A stretch of 64,000 nt of DNA, taken from the NCBI RefSeq assembly GCF_040717445.1, contig NZ_JBFEFL010000001.1, positions 2,304,001 to 2,368,000 of the forward strand. The letters are read 5' to 3'. The translations under genes and the position numbers were made by a program. The first letter of the stretch is position 1. Each line of letters starts with the position of its first letter. This document shows, piece after piece, positions 17,322-25,752 of the stretch. Source of the stretch: Qipengyuania sp. JC766. GTDB lineage: Bacteria > Pseudomonadota > Alphaproteobacteria > Sphingomonadales > Sphingomonadaceae. The notes under the pieces are model-generated. The model was not told the origin of the DNA, ran no database searches, and saw only the letters and a list, made by a program, of their open reading frames with translations.

Positions 17322-18971
17322 ATGAGCTTCCCGACCGAACCGCCCGCCCTGGCGATTTCCCGCCGCGACATTTTCCGGCTCGGCGGCGCATCGGCTGCAC
17401 TCGTCGCCACAGCGCCACTCGCCGCGCAAACCCGCACGGGCTTCACGCACGGCGTGGCCAGCGGGGAGCCGGGTCAGGACAGGGTTCTGCTGTGGACGCG
17501 GTTCGTGGGATCGCAGGACACGCCTCTCGACTGGGAGGTGCGGACCAACGATGCCGAGCGAAGGCTCGTTGCCGAAGGCTCCGTCGTCGCGTCGCCGGAC
17601 AACGACTGGTGCGCCAAGGCGCAGGTGACGGGGCTCGAGCCGGATCGCTGGTACTTCTACCGGTTCACCGCGCCCAATGGCGAGCAGTCCGCCGAGGGGC
17701 GCACGCGCACCTTGCCGGCAGGGGAAACGGCGGCGTTCCGGATGGCTGCCTTCAGTTGCTCGAATCTCGGCTTCGGTTGGTTCAACGCCTATCGCCACGC
17801 GGCCGAGACGGGCGATTTCGACCTCGCGCTGCACTTGGGCGACTATTTCTATGAATACGCGCCCGGGACCTATCCCGACGACGAGCGGCGCCTGCCCGAA
17901 CGAACGGTCTACCCAGAGACCGAAACCGTAGCGCTCGCCGATTATCGCCTGCGTCATGCGGCCTATCGCGACGATCCCGACCTTCAGCGCCTGCACCAGA
18001 TCGTGCCCTGGATCATGGGCTGGGACGATCACGAGAGCGCGAACGACAGCTGGACCGGCGGGGCGGAGAACCACCAGCCCGACAGCGAGGGTGAATGGTC
18101 CGCGAGGAAGCGCGCCGCGATGCGGGCATACCGCGAATGGCTGCCGGTGTCCGACAACCCGTGGGAAGCCTACGACATCGGTGATCTGGCAACGCTCTTC
18201 CGACTGGAAACCCGGCTGGAGGCCCGCTCTGAGCAATTCAGCCTCTCGACGATACTGGAAGGCAATGCGACGCCGGAAGAGGCGGCGGCCGCGCTCACGA
18301 GTTTTCGGGACGGCGATTATCGCGATCCGGCGAGGACGGTCCTGGGCAGTGCGCAGGAAGCGTGGCTCGCCTCGGGCCTCTCCCGTTCGCGGAGCGAAGG
18401 GAAGACTTGGCAAGTGCTGGTCCAGCAGGTGCTGATGGGCAAGGTGGCCAGCCCCGAACGACTGCTGGAGCCGCTGACGCAGGCCGCGCCCGAAGCGGTC
18501 CGGCCGCGACTGCTGGCCGCGATCCTCGCGAGCAAGGCGGGGCTCCCGCTCAACATGGATGCCTGGGACGGATATCCGGCTGCGCGCGATCGGCTGCTCG
18601 ATGCCGTCCTGGCGGCCGACGCCAACCTGATTTCGCTGGCGGGCGACACGCACAACGCATGGGCGTTCGACCTCACCCACAGGGGCGAAGCGGCAGGCAT
18701 CGAGTTCGCGGTGCAGGGGGTGACGTCGCCGGGCCTCGAGACCTATCTCGACCCGCTGCCGCCGGAAACGCTTGCCCGCGCGCTGGTGCAGCGCAATCCG
18801 GAACTGCAGTGGATGGATGCGAGCCAGCGCGGCTACATGGTCGTCGAACTGACGGCGTCGAGTGCAAGCTGCGAGTGGCGGTTTGCCGGGACCATCCGAC
18901 AGCGCACCAGTCGCCTTGCCGGAACCAGCCGCCTTTCCGCGGAGGCCGGTCGGAACGCGCTGACGGTTTAA
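17322..18971 (+). CDS. phoD: PhoD-family alkaline phosphatase/phosphodiesterase
   Basis: A 549-residue exported metallophosphatase. The N-terminus has a twin-arginine signal (SRRDIFRLGGASAA, cleavage probably after PLAAQ), as expected for PhoD, which is folded with metals before export. An N-terminal beta domain (GVASGEPGQDRVLLWTR) precedes the catalytic domain, with metal-binding stretches LHLGDYFYEY, MGWDDHESAND and LAGDTHNAWAF. PhoD releases phosphate from phosphodiesters and monoesters at the cell surface. The gene is divergent from the XRE operon. I did not identify a clear PHO box. Confidence 0.92.
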   Translation: MSFPTEPPALAISRRDIFRLGGASAALVATAPLAAQTRTGFTHGVASGEPGQDRVLLWTRFVGSQDTPLDWEVRTNDAERRLVAEGSVVASPDNDWCAKAQVTGLEPDRWYFYRFTAPNGEQSAEGRTRTLPAGETAAFRMAAFSCSNLGFGWFNAYRHAAETGDFDLALHLGDYFYEYAPGTYPDDERRLPERTVYPETETVALADYRLRHAAYRDDPDLQRLHQIVPWIMGWDDHESANDSWTGGAENHQPDSEGEWSARKRAAMRAYREWLPVSDNPWEAYDIGDLATLFRLETRLEARSEQFSLSTILEGNATPEEAAAALTSFRDGDYRDPARTVLGSAQEAWLASGLSRSRSEGKTWQVLVQQVLMGKVASPERLLEPLTQAAPEAVRPRLLAAILASKAGLPLNMDAWDGYPAARDRLLDAVLAADANLISLAGDTHNAWAFDLTHRGEAAGIEFAVQGVTSPGLETYLDPLPPETLARALVQRNPELQWMDASQRGYMVVELTASSASCEWRFAGTIRQRTSRLAGTSRLSAEAGRNALTV

Positions 18972-19027
18972 CCGGACGCCAATCTTTCCCCGCTATCCGC
19001 TAGACGGGATTTTTGGGGGAGATGCAG

Positions 19028-19648
19028 GTGCGCACGATGATCGGTCTGGCCCTGGCAGGCGCTGCCGGGGGTGGCATTTACATGACCGGCGCTGCCGGTT
19101 CGCAGGGCGAATATTACGAGCGGCCCCCGACGGAGATCGAGAACTCGCTCAAATCCATGCGCATGCCGGACGATTTCGGCGGTCCGACATCCGCCACGTC
19201 CGCGCTGCAGCGCCGGGCGTCGGAACCCGGCACCGTGAAGTGGGTGCTGATCGAAAACCGTTACCCGGTCGCGGAAATCCTCGCCACCGTCGCTCCGGAA
19301 GGATCCGGCGCGCGCGTGTCGGTCGATTTCGAACTGACCGACCAGATGCCGCAGGAGATGCGGGACAGCGAATTCGTCAACGACGTCGCCGAGATCGTGG
19401 TTCTCGAGCAGATCGATGCCACGATCGAGCAGCGCGAATTCGATGCCCGCACGATCATGGCCAAGCTGGCCGGCAAGGTCTGGTCGGACCCAGCAACGCT
19501 CGAACGCTACAAGAAGTCGATCGAGGATCTCGAGAATGCGGAGATGAGCCCTGCTGCCAAGGAGCGCCTGCTTCGCGAGCACGACTTCTACGCTGACGAG
19601 GCGACCGGTAGTTCGTCGGAATGGGGCGAGCATACGTCCTTCGAATAG
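19028..19648 (+). CDS. Hypothetical exported protein
   Basis: About 206 residues with a short glycine/alanine-rich hydrophobic N-terminus (MIGLALAGAAGGGIYMTG) and a charged soluble region of alternating strands and helices (VKWVLIENRYPVAEILATVA, FVNDVAEIVVLEQIDATIEQ). No family recognised. Several starts are possible: the GTG at 19028 sits six bases after GGGGGAG and is preferred over ATG 19022 (too close) or ATG 19037. It stands alone between phoD and the thrS leader. Confidence 0.65.
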   Translation: MRTMIGLALAGAAGGGIYMTGAAGSQGEYYERPPTEIENSLKSMRMPDDFGGPTSATSALQRRASEPGTVKWVLIENRYPVAEILATVAPEGSGARVSVDFELTDQMPQEMRDSEFVNDVAEIVVLEQIDATIEQREFDARTIMAKLAGKVWSDPATLERYKKSIEDLENAEMSPAAKERLLREHDFYADEATGSSSEWGEHTSFE

Positions 19649-19659
19649 GCGCTTCGTTC

Positions 19660-19688
19660 TTGCGCGGGGCGTAGGCCGCCCCTAGCTT
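19660..19688 (+). promoter_or_regulatory. Candidate promoter of the thrS leader
   Basis: TTGCGC (19660-19665), a 17-bp spacer and TAGCTT (19683-19688) resemble an alphaproteobacterial sigma-70 promoter. Transcription would start about seven bases later, at or next to the A of the leader-peptide ATG (19696). That would explain why the leader peptide has no ribosome site. Confidence 0.4.
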
Positions 19689-19695
19689 GCGGGCC

Positions 19696-19764
19696 ATGGC
19701 GAACGGATTTCCCATCACGACTACGACCACCCCGGGCTCCCGGGGGCGGTCGGTCGCGGGCTGA
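19696..19764 (+). CDS. Threonine-rich leader peptide (attenuator) of thrS
   Basis: A 22-codon frame begins at ATG 19696 and stops at TGA 19762-19764. Residues 7-13 read ITTTTTP: five consecutive Thr codons (ACG ACT ACG ACC ACC, 19717-19731). It ends 131 bp before the start codon of threonyl-tRNA synthetase. A run of codons for the cognate amino acid in a short frame, followed by competing hairpins, is the hallmark of ribosome-mediated transcription attenuation. There is no ribosome site, and the inferred transcription start coincides with the ATG, so it may be translated leaderless, as reported for trpL of Sinorhizobium. Confidence 0.75.
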   Translation: MANGFPITTTTTPGSRGRSVAG

Positions 19765-19800
19765 GGCCCGGCCCCGCCACCCGGCTTCGGGTGGCGCGGC
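19730..19800 (+). promoter_or_regulatory. Attenuator with mutually exclusive RNA hairpins (thrS leader)
   Basis: Four pairing regions can be read. Region 1 (19730-19735, CCCCGG), which begins inside the last Thr codon, pairs with region 2 (19740-19745, CCGGGG) around a GCTC loop. Region 2 (19742-19749, GGGGGCGG) can instead pair with region 3 (19774-19782, CCGCCACCC) through 8 bp with one bulged A. Region 3 can instead pair with region 4 (19788-19796) to form the terminator. Stalling on the Thr codons would hide region 1, free region 2 to hold region 3 and allow read-through. Fast translation would give 1:2 plus the terminator. Confidence 0.65.
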
Positions 19801-19804
19801 GTTT
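19771..19804 (+). terminator. Attenuator terminator hairpin in the thrS leader
   Basis: A 9-bp stem (19775-19783 with 19788-19796, loop GCTT) is extended by three more pairs (19771-19773 with 19798-19800) across a C-C mismatch. The tail is GTTTGC, only three T residues, so as an intrinsic terminator it is strong in stem but weak in U-tract. Confidence 0.55.
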
Positions 19805-19895
19805 GCTCCCGAAACCGGTTTCCCTTCCCACGCCGCATCTTGCGGGTATGCTCGGCATTCGCCAAAGCGCCCGCGACGAACGGACGGTGGACACA

Positions 19896-21893
19896 ATGAC
19901 GGAACTGCTCAAGATCAGCCTGCCCGACGGGTCGGTGCGCGAACTGGAACGGGGTGCGACCCCGGCCGATGTCGCTGCCGCGATCGGTCCCGGCCTTGCG
20001 AAAGCGGCGCTGGCGGCCCGCGTCGACGGCGAGCTGCGCGACATCAACCGCCCCTTCGAAGGGGATGCGCAGCTGGAGCTGGTGACCAGCAGGGATGTCG
20101 ATGAAGCGCTCGAACTGGCGCGGCACGACTATGCACACGTACTGGCCGAGGCGGTGCAGAACCTGTTCCCCGGAACGCAGATCACTTTCGGTCCGGCAAC
20201 CGATGACGGCTTCTATTACGACTTCGCACCCGCCCCCGATCGCGGTCCGTTCACCGACGACGACCTGCCGACAATCGAGGAGGAGATGCGTCGCATCATC
20301 GCCGCCGATACGCCGCTGGAGCGCGAGGTGTGGACTCGCACGCAGCTGATCCAGTGGTTCAAGGACCATGGCGAGACCTTCAAGGCCGAGTGGGCGGCCG
20401 AACTTCCCGAGGGCGAGGAACTGACGGTCTATCGCCAGGGGGAATGGCTGGACATGTGCCGCGGCCCGCACCTTGCCAGCACCGGCAAGCTGGACCCGCA
20501 GGCGTTCAAGCTGACGCGCGTGTCCGGCGCCTACTGGCGCGGCGACCAGAAGAACGCGATGCTGAGCCGCATCTACGGCACCGGCTGGCTCAACAAGAAG
20601 CAGCTGAACGAGCACCTCCACCGGATGGAGGAAGCCGCCAAGCGCGACCACCGCAAGCTGGGCCGCGAGATGGACCTGTTCCACCTGCAGGAAGAAGCGC
20701 ATGGCAGCGTGTTCTGGCATCCGCAGGGCTACAAGATCTGGCGCCAGCTGGAAGCCTATATGCGCCGCAAGATGGACGGCGCGGGCTATCGCGAGATCAA
20801 GACCCCGCAGGTGATGGACGCGCGCCAGTGGGAGCAATCCGGACACTGGGGCAAGTATCGCGAGAACATGTTCGTCATTCCCGACGAGGTGCCCAATACG
20901 GAGGACGAAGGCGAGCTGGTGTCCAAGGACGCCGACTGGATGGCGCTCAAGCCGATGAACTGCCCCGCGCACGTGCTGGTCTTCAAGCAGGGCATCACCT
21001 CCTATCGCGACCTGCCGATCCGGCTGGGCGAGATGGGCTGCTGCCACCGCAACGAACCGCACGGCGCGCTGCACGGGCTGATGCGCGTGCGCCAGTTCAC
21101 GCAGGACGACGCGCACATCTTCTGCACCGAGAAACAGGTGGTCGAGGAAGTGCGCGCCTTCATCGAACTGGCGGACAGCGTCTACAAGGATTTCGGCTTC
21201 AGCTACGCCATCAAGCTCGCGCTGCGGCCGGAACAGCGATTCGGCTCCGATGCGGACTGGGACAAGGCGGAACAGGAAATGCGCGACGCCGTGGCCGAGG
21301 CGGGCATGGCGAACGACGACTACGGCTGGGAAGAGCTGCCGGGCGAGGGGGCGTTCTACGCGCCGAAGCTCGAATGGCACCTGACCGACGCCATCGGGCG
21401 CACCTGGCAGGTCGGCACGATCCAGGGCGATCGCGTCCTGCCCGAACGGCTCGATGCGACCTATGTGGGCGAGGATGGCGAGAAGCACCGCCCGGTGATG
21501 CTCCACCGCGCGATCTTCGGTAGCTACGAACGGTTCATCGGCATCCTGATCGAACATTTCGCCGGTCGCCTGCCCGTCTGGCTCGCCCCGACGCAGGCGG
21601 TGGTCGCCACCATCGTCTCGGACGCGGACGACTATGCCAACGAAGCGCTGGCCAAGCTGCGCGCGGCCGGCATCCGTGCCGAAGCGGACCTTCGCAACGA
21701 GAAGATCAACTACAAGGTGCGCGAACACAGCCTCGCCAAGGTCCCGCAATTGCTGGTCGTCGGCAAGCGCGAGGCGGAGGAAGGCACCGTCGCGGTTCGC
21801 ACACTGGGCGAGAAGGAACAGCGCGTCTTGCCGCTGGACGAGGCCATCGCGGCCCTGCGCGAAGCGGGAACGCCGCCGGACCTTCGGGACTGA
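19896..21893 (+). CDS. thrS: Threonine--tRNA ligase
   Basis: A 665-residue class II synthetase that charges tRNA-Thr. Domains in order: TGS (1-65), the N2 editing domain that removes mis-charged serine ([17 protein letters not shown]), the catalytic core, and a C-terminal anticodon-binding domain. Core motifs include KPMNCPAHV, where the Cys (about 356) is a zinc ligand, [24 protein letters not shown] (motif 2 region) and [17 protein letters not shown] (motif 3). I chose the ATG at 19896 ([12 protein letters not shown]) with GGACGGTGG upstream; the open frame extends back to 19791 without coding support. It is preceded by the threonine attenuator and followed after 3 bp by a TauE/SafE gene. 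Confidence 0.97.
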   Translation: MTELLKISLPDGSVRELERGATPADVAAAIGPGLAKAALAARVDGELRDINRPFEGDAQLELVTSRDVDEALELARHDYAHVLAEAVQNLFPGTQITFGPATDDGFYYDFAPAPDRGPFTDDDLPTIEEEMRRIIAADTPLEREVWTRTQLIQWFKDHGETFKAEWAAELPEGEELTVYRQGEWLDMCRGPHLASTGKLDPQAFKLTRVSGAYWRGDQKNAMLSRIYGTGWLNKKQLNEHLHRMEEAAKRDHRKLGREMDLFHLQEEAHGSVFWHPQGYKIWRQLEAYMRRKMDGAGYREIKTPQVMDARQWEQSGHWGKYRENMFVIPDEVPNTEDEGELVSKDADWMALKPMNCPAHVLVFKQGITSYRDLPIRLGEMGCCHRNEPHGALHGLMRVRQFTQDDAHIFCTEKQVVEEVRAFIELADSVYKDFGFSYAIKLALRPEQRFGSDADWDKAEQEMRDAVAEAGMANDDYGWEELPGEGAFYAPKLEWHLTDAIGRTWQVGTIQGDRVLPERLDATYVGEDGEKHRPVMLHRAIFGSYERFIGILIEHFAGRLPVWLAPTQAVVATIVSDADDYANEALAKLRAAGIRAEADLRNEKINYKVREHSLAKVPQLLVVGKREAEEGTVAVRTLGEKEQRVLPLDEAIAALREAGTPPDLRD

Positions 21894-21896
21894 CGC

Positions 21897-22643
21897 TTGG
21901 ACGTACTGGCCGGTTTCACCGCGTGGCAGCTGGCCGCGGCGCTCGGCACGGGTCTTGTCGCCTCCTTCATCCGCGGGCTGGCGGGGTTCGGGCTGGCGAT
22001 CATCCTCGTGCCGGTGCTGGCGCTCGCGCTGACCCCGGTCGAGGCGGTGCTGACCACCAATGTCGTCGCGATGCTGATCGGCGGGGTCGAACTGCCCCGG
22101 CTGCTGCGCGAGGCGGAGCGCAGCGTCTGGTTCATCATCGGGGCGGTCCTGCTGACCACCTTGCCCGGCCTCGTCCTGCTTGCGGCGACCCCGCCCGACA
22201 TCGCGCGCGTGCTGATCGCGCTGGTGGCCCTGTCCGCCTTCTTCGCGGTCCTGTTTCCCGTGCGCGAGGCGACGCAGCCCGGGCCGCTCACCACCGGATT
22301 GACGGGGGCGGCCACCGGCATATTGACGGGATTTGCTGGCATGCCGGGGCCGCCGGTCGTCCCCTATTACGTGGGGCGCGCCATTCCGCGGCAAGTCGCG
22401 AAAAGCTCCATGCTGCTGATCTTCACCGTGGCGGCGGTCATCGGGATCGCCTCCGGCGTGGCGATCGGGGAAATGGAATGGCGGCTGGCCCTGCTGGGCG
22501 CGATGCTTTTGCCTATCGTGTTGTTCGGCACATGGCTGGGCCGCCGTGCCGACGGCTACATTTCGGACCGGGTCTGGCGGGGCTTCGTCGGGCTGGTCCT
22601 GGCCGCGGCGGCACTGGCCGCGATCGCCAAGCTGTTCGTCTAG
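21897..22643 (+). CDS. TauE/SafE family sulfite exporter-like membrane protein
   Basis: A 248-residue protein with about eight membrane segments and the family's repeated pattern (SFIRGLAGFGLAIILVP, then GILTGFAGMPGPPVVPYYVG in the second half). TauE/SafE proteins are proposed to export sulfite or sulfoacetate, or take up related anions; the substrate here is unknown. The start is a TTG three bases after the thrS stop, so it is probably read from the thrS transcript. That would place it under the same attenuator, although no link to threonine is obvious. Confidence 0.83.
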   Translation: MDVLAGFTAWQLAAALGTGLVASFIRGLAGFGLAIILVPVLALALTPVEAVLTTNVVAMLIGGVELPRLLREAERSVWFIIGAVLLTTLPGLVLLAATPPDIARVLIALVALSAFFAVLFPVREATQPGPLTTGLTGAATGILTGFAGMPGPPVVPYYVGRAIPRQVAKSSMLLIFTVAAVIGIASGVAIGEMEWRLALLGAMLLPIVLFGTWLGRRADGYISDRVWRGFVGLVLAAAALAAIAKLFV

Positions 22644-22676
22644 ACCATCAGGGCAATCGGCACGCCAGCGCGGGCT

Positions 22677-22817
22677 TTACGCGTCGCGTTGCTCGTCATC
22701 GGGTGCGGCCGCATGCGTGGTGGCGTTCTCGTTCTGCGCGGTGACGATGCCGGCGCCTGCCGAAACGACGAACAGGATGCCGAGACCGGCGGCGAACAGC
22801 TTGCGGGTGAAACGCAT
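22677..22817 (-). CDS. Small exported protein, 46 aa
   Basis: A 46-codon frame starts at ATG 22817, preceded by a good ribosome site (GAGGA, spacing about eight). It encodes RK residues, a hydrophobic signal-like helix (LFAAGLGILFVVSAGAGIV) and a short acidic hydrophilic tail with NENATTHAAAPDDEQRDA. It looks like a secreted or membrane-anchored small protein. Family not recognised. A longer open frame in another phase (22640-22831) is a shadow. Confidence 0.65.
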   Translation of the reverse strand: MRFTRKLFAAGLGILFVVSAGAGIVTAQNENATTHAAAPDDEQRDA

Positions 22818-22942
22818 GGACAAATCCTCATCTGTCCCCTCGTTTTCAGATACGCACGAGATCGTGTCCCGGGTGTGGCGGGGAGGCCGGCCGCCCGCCG
22901 ATTATCGCTTATCCGACACGGCCCGGCGATTCCGTCACGGAT

Positions 22943-23923
22943 TCAGGCTGAGGCGGGCATCTGCTGGCTGGCGCAATGGAAGCCGCCGCCGCCCGCCAGC
23001 ACGGCATCCGCCGGCACGCCGATCGCGGTCCGTCCCGGGAACAGCGCATCCAGCGCTTCGACGGCCGCATCGTCCTGCGCCACGCCGAAAGTGGGGACGA
23101 TGACGCAATGCGTCGCGATGGCGAAATTGGCGTAGCTCGCCGGTTCCACCATGTCGCCGCGCGTCACCAGGCCGGGGGAGGGGATGCGGATTACGTCCAC
23201 GCCGAAGGCCCCGGCCCGCGCCGCGGCATCGGCATAGATTCCGGCGTTTGGATCGTCCGCGCCCGACGGTTCGGCCAGCACGAGCGTGTTCGGGGCCACG
23301 AAGCGGGCGAGATTGTCGACATGCCCGTCGGTGTGATCGTTGAGGAGGCCGTCGCCCAGCCACAGCACCCGGTCGAAGCCGAGGTCGCGTTCGAGCCGCG
23401 CCTCGATGTCCTCGCGCGTCAGATGCGGATTGCGATTGGGATTGAGCAGGCATTGCTCGGTCGTCACGACGAGGCCGGTGCCGTCACCGTCCACGGCGCC
23501 GCCTTCCAGGATCCAGTCGGACGTCTCCAGCGCAATACCCAGGTCGCCGGCAAGTTCGGCGCCGATGGTCCGGTCGCCCGGCATTTCGTATTTGCCGCCC
23601 CAGCCATTGAAGCCGAACCGGCGGGCCTGTCGGGCGGTGCCGTCGCGCACGATCAGCGGCCCCGTGTCGCGCAGCCAGATATCGCCGTATGCGCGCCTCT
23701 CCAGCACGACATTGCCCGACACGAGCGACTTCGCGCGTGCCTCGTTCGCGGCGTTGCGGACCAGAAGCCGCACTTCCTGCCCGGTTTCGGCCACCGCGTT
23801 GGCGAAGGCGGCGATCTGCTCCTGCGCGCGATCGAGATAGCCGGGCCACTCGTCCGCATCGTGCGGGAAGCCGATCCACAGCCAGTCCTGCGGTGCCCAT
23901 TCGGGCGGCATGCGAAAGGTCAT
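22943..23923 (-). CDS. aguA: Agmatine deiminase (peptidyl-arginine deiminase family)
   Basis: AguA hydrolyses agmatine to N-carbamoylputrescine and ammonia on the route to putrescine. The 326-residue protein has the family blocks: PPEWAPQDWLWIGFPHD at the N-terminus, DIWLRDTGPLIVRDG, EGGAVDGDGTGLVVTTEQCLLNPNRN, the NDHTDGHVDNLARF histidine motif and the C-terminal catalytic Cys (about 317) in GGGFHCASQQ. No partner aguB (N-carbamoylputrescine amidohydrolase) is in the window. It lies 19 bp from the M28 peptidase gene on the same strand, so co-transcription is likely. Confidence 0.93.
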   Translation of the reverse strand: MTFRMPPEWAPQDWLWIGFPHDADEWPGYLDRAQEQIAAFANAVAETGQEVRLLVRNAANEARAKSLVSGNVVLERRAYGDIWLRDTGPLIVRDGTARQARRFGFNGWGGKYEMPGDRTIGAELAGDLGIALETSDWILEGGAVDGDGTGLVVTTEQCLLNPNRNPHLTREDIEARLERDLGFDRVLWLGDGLLNDHTDGHVDNLARFVAPNTLVLAEPSGADDPNAGIYADAAARAGAFGVDVIRIPSPGLVTRGDMVEPASYANFAIATHCVIVPTFGVAQDDAAVEALDALFPGRTAIGVPADAVLAGGGGFHCASQQMPASA

Positions 23924-23942
23924 GGCGTGTCTTCGGCGTGGC

Positions 23943-25637
23943 TCAGCAGCCGCCTTCGGCAGCGCAGGCCTCGTCGCGGACGGCGCGGAATTCGTCGCCC
24001 TCGTTCCAGTTAGGCCAGCTGGTGCTGTTGGCCATCATGCGGCCCAGGCGATAATAGAGCTGCAGGTCCTGCATGACGCCGGACCAGTCCCAGTTCTCGT
24101 CGAACTCGTCCTTCGGACCGTGATAGCGGTTGGCACGGTATTCGTCGGCAATCGCCTTGCCCGCGGTCCGGCCGCCATCCTTCAGGTCCTCTCCCCCGTC
24201 GATATAGAGCATCGGCACGCCGAGCTTGGCGAAGGCGAAGTGGTCGGAGCGGTAGTAATAGCCGGCCTGCGGTTCGGGATTGGGCGTAGCGACGCGCCCG
24301 TCCGCCTTCAGCGCGGCGTCGAGGAACTGGTCGAGCTGCGACTTGCCCGGACCGACGACGGTCACGTCGTTGCTGGGACCGGCGACCAGGAAGGCGTCCA
24401 TGTTGATGCCGCCGACCGTTTGGTCGAGCGGGAAGACCGGGTTCTGCGCGTAATAGTGTGCGCCCAGCAGGCCCGATTCCTCGGCGGTCACGGCCAGGAA
24501 CACGAGGCTGCGATCGGGTGCGCCGGCCTTGGCATGCGCCTCGCCCAGAGCGACCAGCGCGGCCGTCCCGGTGGCGTTGTCCACCGCGCCGTTGCAGATG
24601 TCGTCCCCGTCATCGGCCGGGGTGCAGCGGCCCAGATGGTCCCAGTGCGCGGTGTGCATGACATATTCGTCGGGCCGTTCGGCGCCTTCGAGCATGGCGA
24701 TCACGTTCTGCGATTCGAACTTGCGCACATCGTTGCTGAAGGCGGTGGAGGCCGTGATGCCCAGCGGCACCGGCTTGAACCCAGGCTGCTTCGCCGCGGC
24801 GACCAGCGCATCGAAATCCTGTCCGGCCGCTTCCACGATCTGGCGCGCGACCTGGTTCTGCACCCAGCCGTTCATCTGCGTGCGGGGCGGGGCGTTGGCG
24901 CCGTATTGCGGATAGGCCTGCGGTCCGGACCAGCTCGATTCGACTACGTTCCAGCCGTAGGAAGCCGGTTCGGTATCGTGGACCACCAGCGCGGCCGCCG
25001 CGCCCTGCTCGCCCGCTTCCTCGAACTTGTAGGTCCAGCGCCCATAATAGGTCATCGCGCGGCCGTTGAAGGTGCCTTCCAGCCCGTCCGATTCCCAGTC
25101 GGGATCGTTGACGAGGATGACGGCGGTCTTGCCCGCCATGTCGACGCCTTCGTAATCGTTCCACTCGCGTTCGGGCGCGTTGATGCCGTAGCCCACGAAG
25201 ACGAGCTCGCTGTCCTCCAGACTGCTCTGCGCTTCCTCGCGGTAGGTGACACCGACCCAGTCCTCGGCGAAGTCGAAGCTCAGATCGACCCCGTCGCCCG
25301 CGATCGTGAGCGGCGCGTAATCGCGGCCCGTGATCTCGACCAGCGGGACCTTCTGTACCCAGCTGTCGCCATTGCCCGGCTGCAGGCCGGCCGCCTTGAA
25401 TCGCTCGATCAGCAGGGCGACGGTCTTCTCCTCGCCCACCGTGCCCGGCATGCGGCCCTCGAACGCGTCGCTGCTCAGTTCGCGCGTAATGTCGACCATG
25501 GTCGCTTCGTTCAGGTCACCATCCTCGACCTCCGGGATGTCGAGCGATGCGGTCGGCTCCTCCCCGGCCTCGCCGGGCATCTGGCAGGCGGAAAGCGACA
25601 TCAGCGTCGCGGCGGCGAAGGCAAGGCGAATTCTCAT
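23943..25637 (-). CDS. M28 family metallopeptidase, lipoprotein
   Basis: A 564-residue exported zinc aminopeptidase. The N-terminus is a lipoprotein signal (AAATLMSLSAC, lipobox LSAC). The two-zinc M28 ligands are visible: His/Asp in TAHWDHLG, Asp in NGAVDNATGTAAL, Glu-Glu in TAEESGLLGAHYY, Asp in NMDAFLVAG and His in YRSDHFAFAKLG. A PA-type insert (VFVGYGINAPEREW...MAGKTAVILVNDPDW) precedes the peptidase domain. AGAGGATG lies upstream of the ATG at 25637; the frame open to 26153 is not coding. Upstream of agmatine deiminase in the same direction. Confidence 0.92.
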   Translation of the reverse strand: MRIRLAFAAATLMSLSACQMPGEAGEEPTASLDIPEVEDGDLNEATMVDITRELSSDAFEGRMPGTVGEEKTVALLIERFKAAGLQPGNGDSWVQKVPLVEITGRDYAPLTIAGDGVDLSFDFAEDWVGVTYREEAQSSLEDSELVFVGYGINAPEREWNDYEGVDMAGKTAVILVNDPDWESDGLEGTFNGRAMTYYGRWTYKFEEAGEQGAAAALVVHDTEPASYGWNVVESSWSGPQAYPQYGANAPPRTQMNGWVQNQVARQIVEAAGQDFDALVAAAKQPGFKPVPLGITASTAFSNDVRKFESQNVIAMLEGAERPDEYVMHTAHWDHLGRCTPADDGDDICNGAVDNATGTAALVALGEAHAKAGAPDRSLVFLAVTAEESGLLGAHYYAQNPVFPLDQTVGGINMDAFLVAGPSNDVTVVGPGKSQLDQFLDAALKADGRVATPNPEPQAGYYYRSDHFAFAKLGVPMLYIDGGEDLKDGGRTAGKAIADEYRANRYHGPKDEFDENWDWSGVMQDLQLYYRLGRMMANSTSWPNWNEGDEFRAVRDEACAAEGGC

Positions 25638-25752
25638 GGGGCGGACATCCTCTGTTCTGCGCGCGAACGGGTCGATGCGTTTGGCAGATGCGGGGCTTTT
25701 TGCAATTTGCCGGGCTTGTCGCAAGGGGGCGGGACGGGCAGGACGCCAGACG

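Noticed and set aside
19455-22394. 979-codon minus-strand frame
   Set aside because: Antisense to thrS and its neighbours; the composition is that of a shadow frame and the plus-strand genes are certain.
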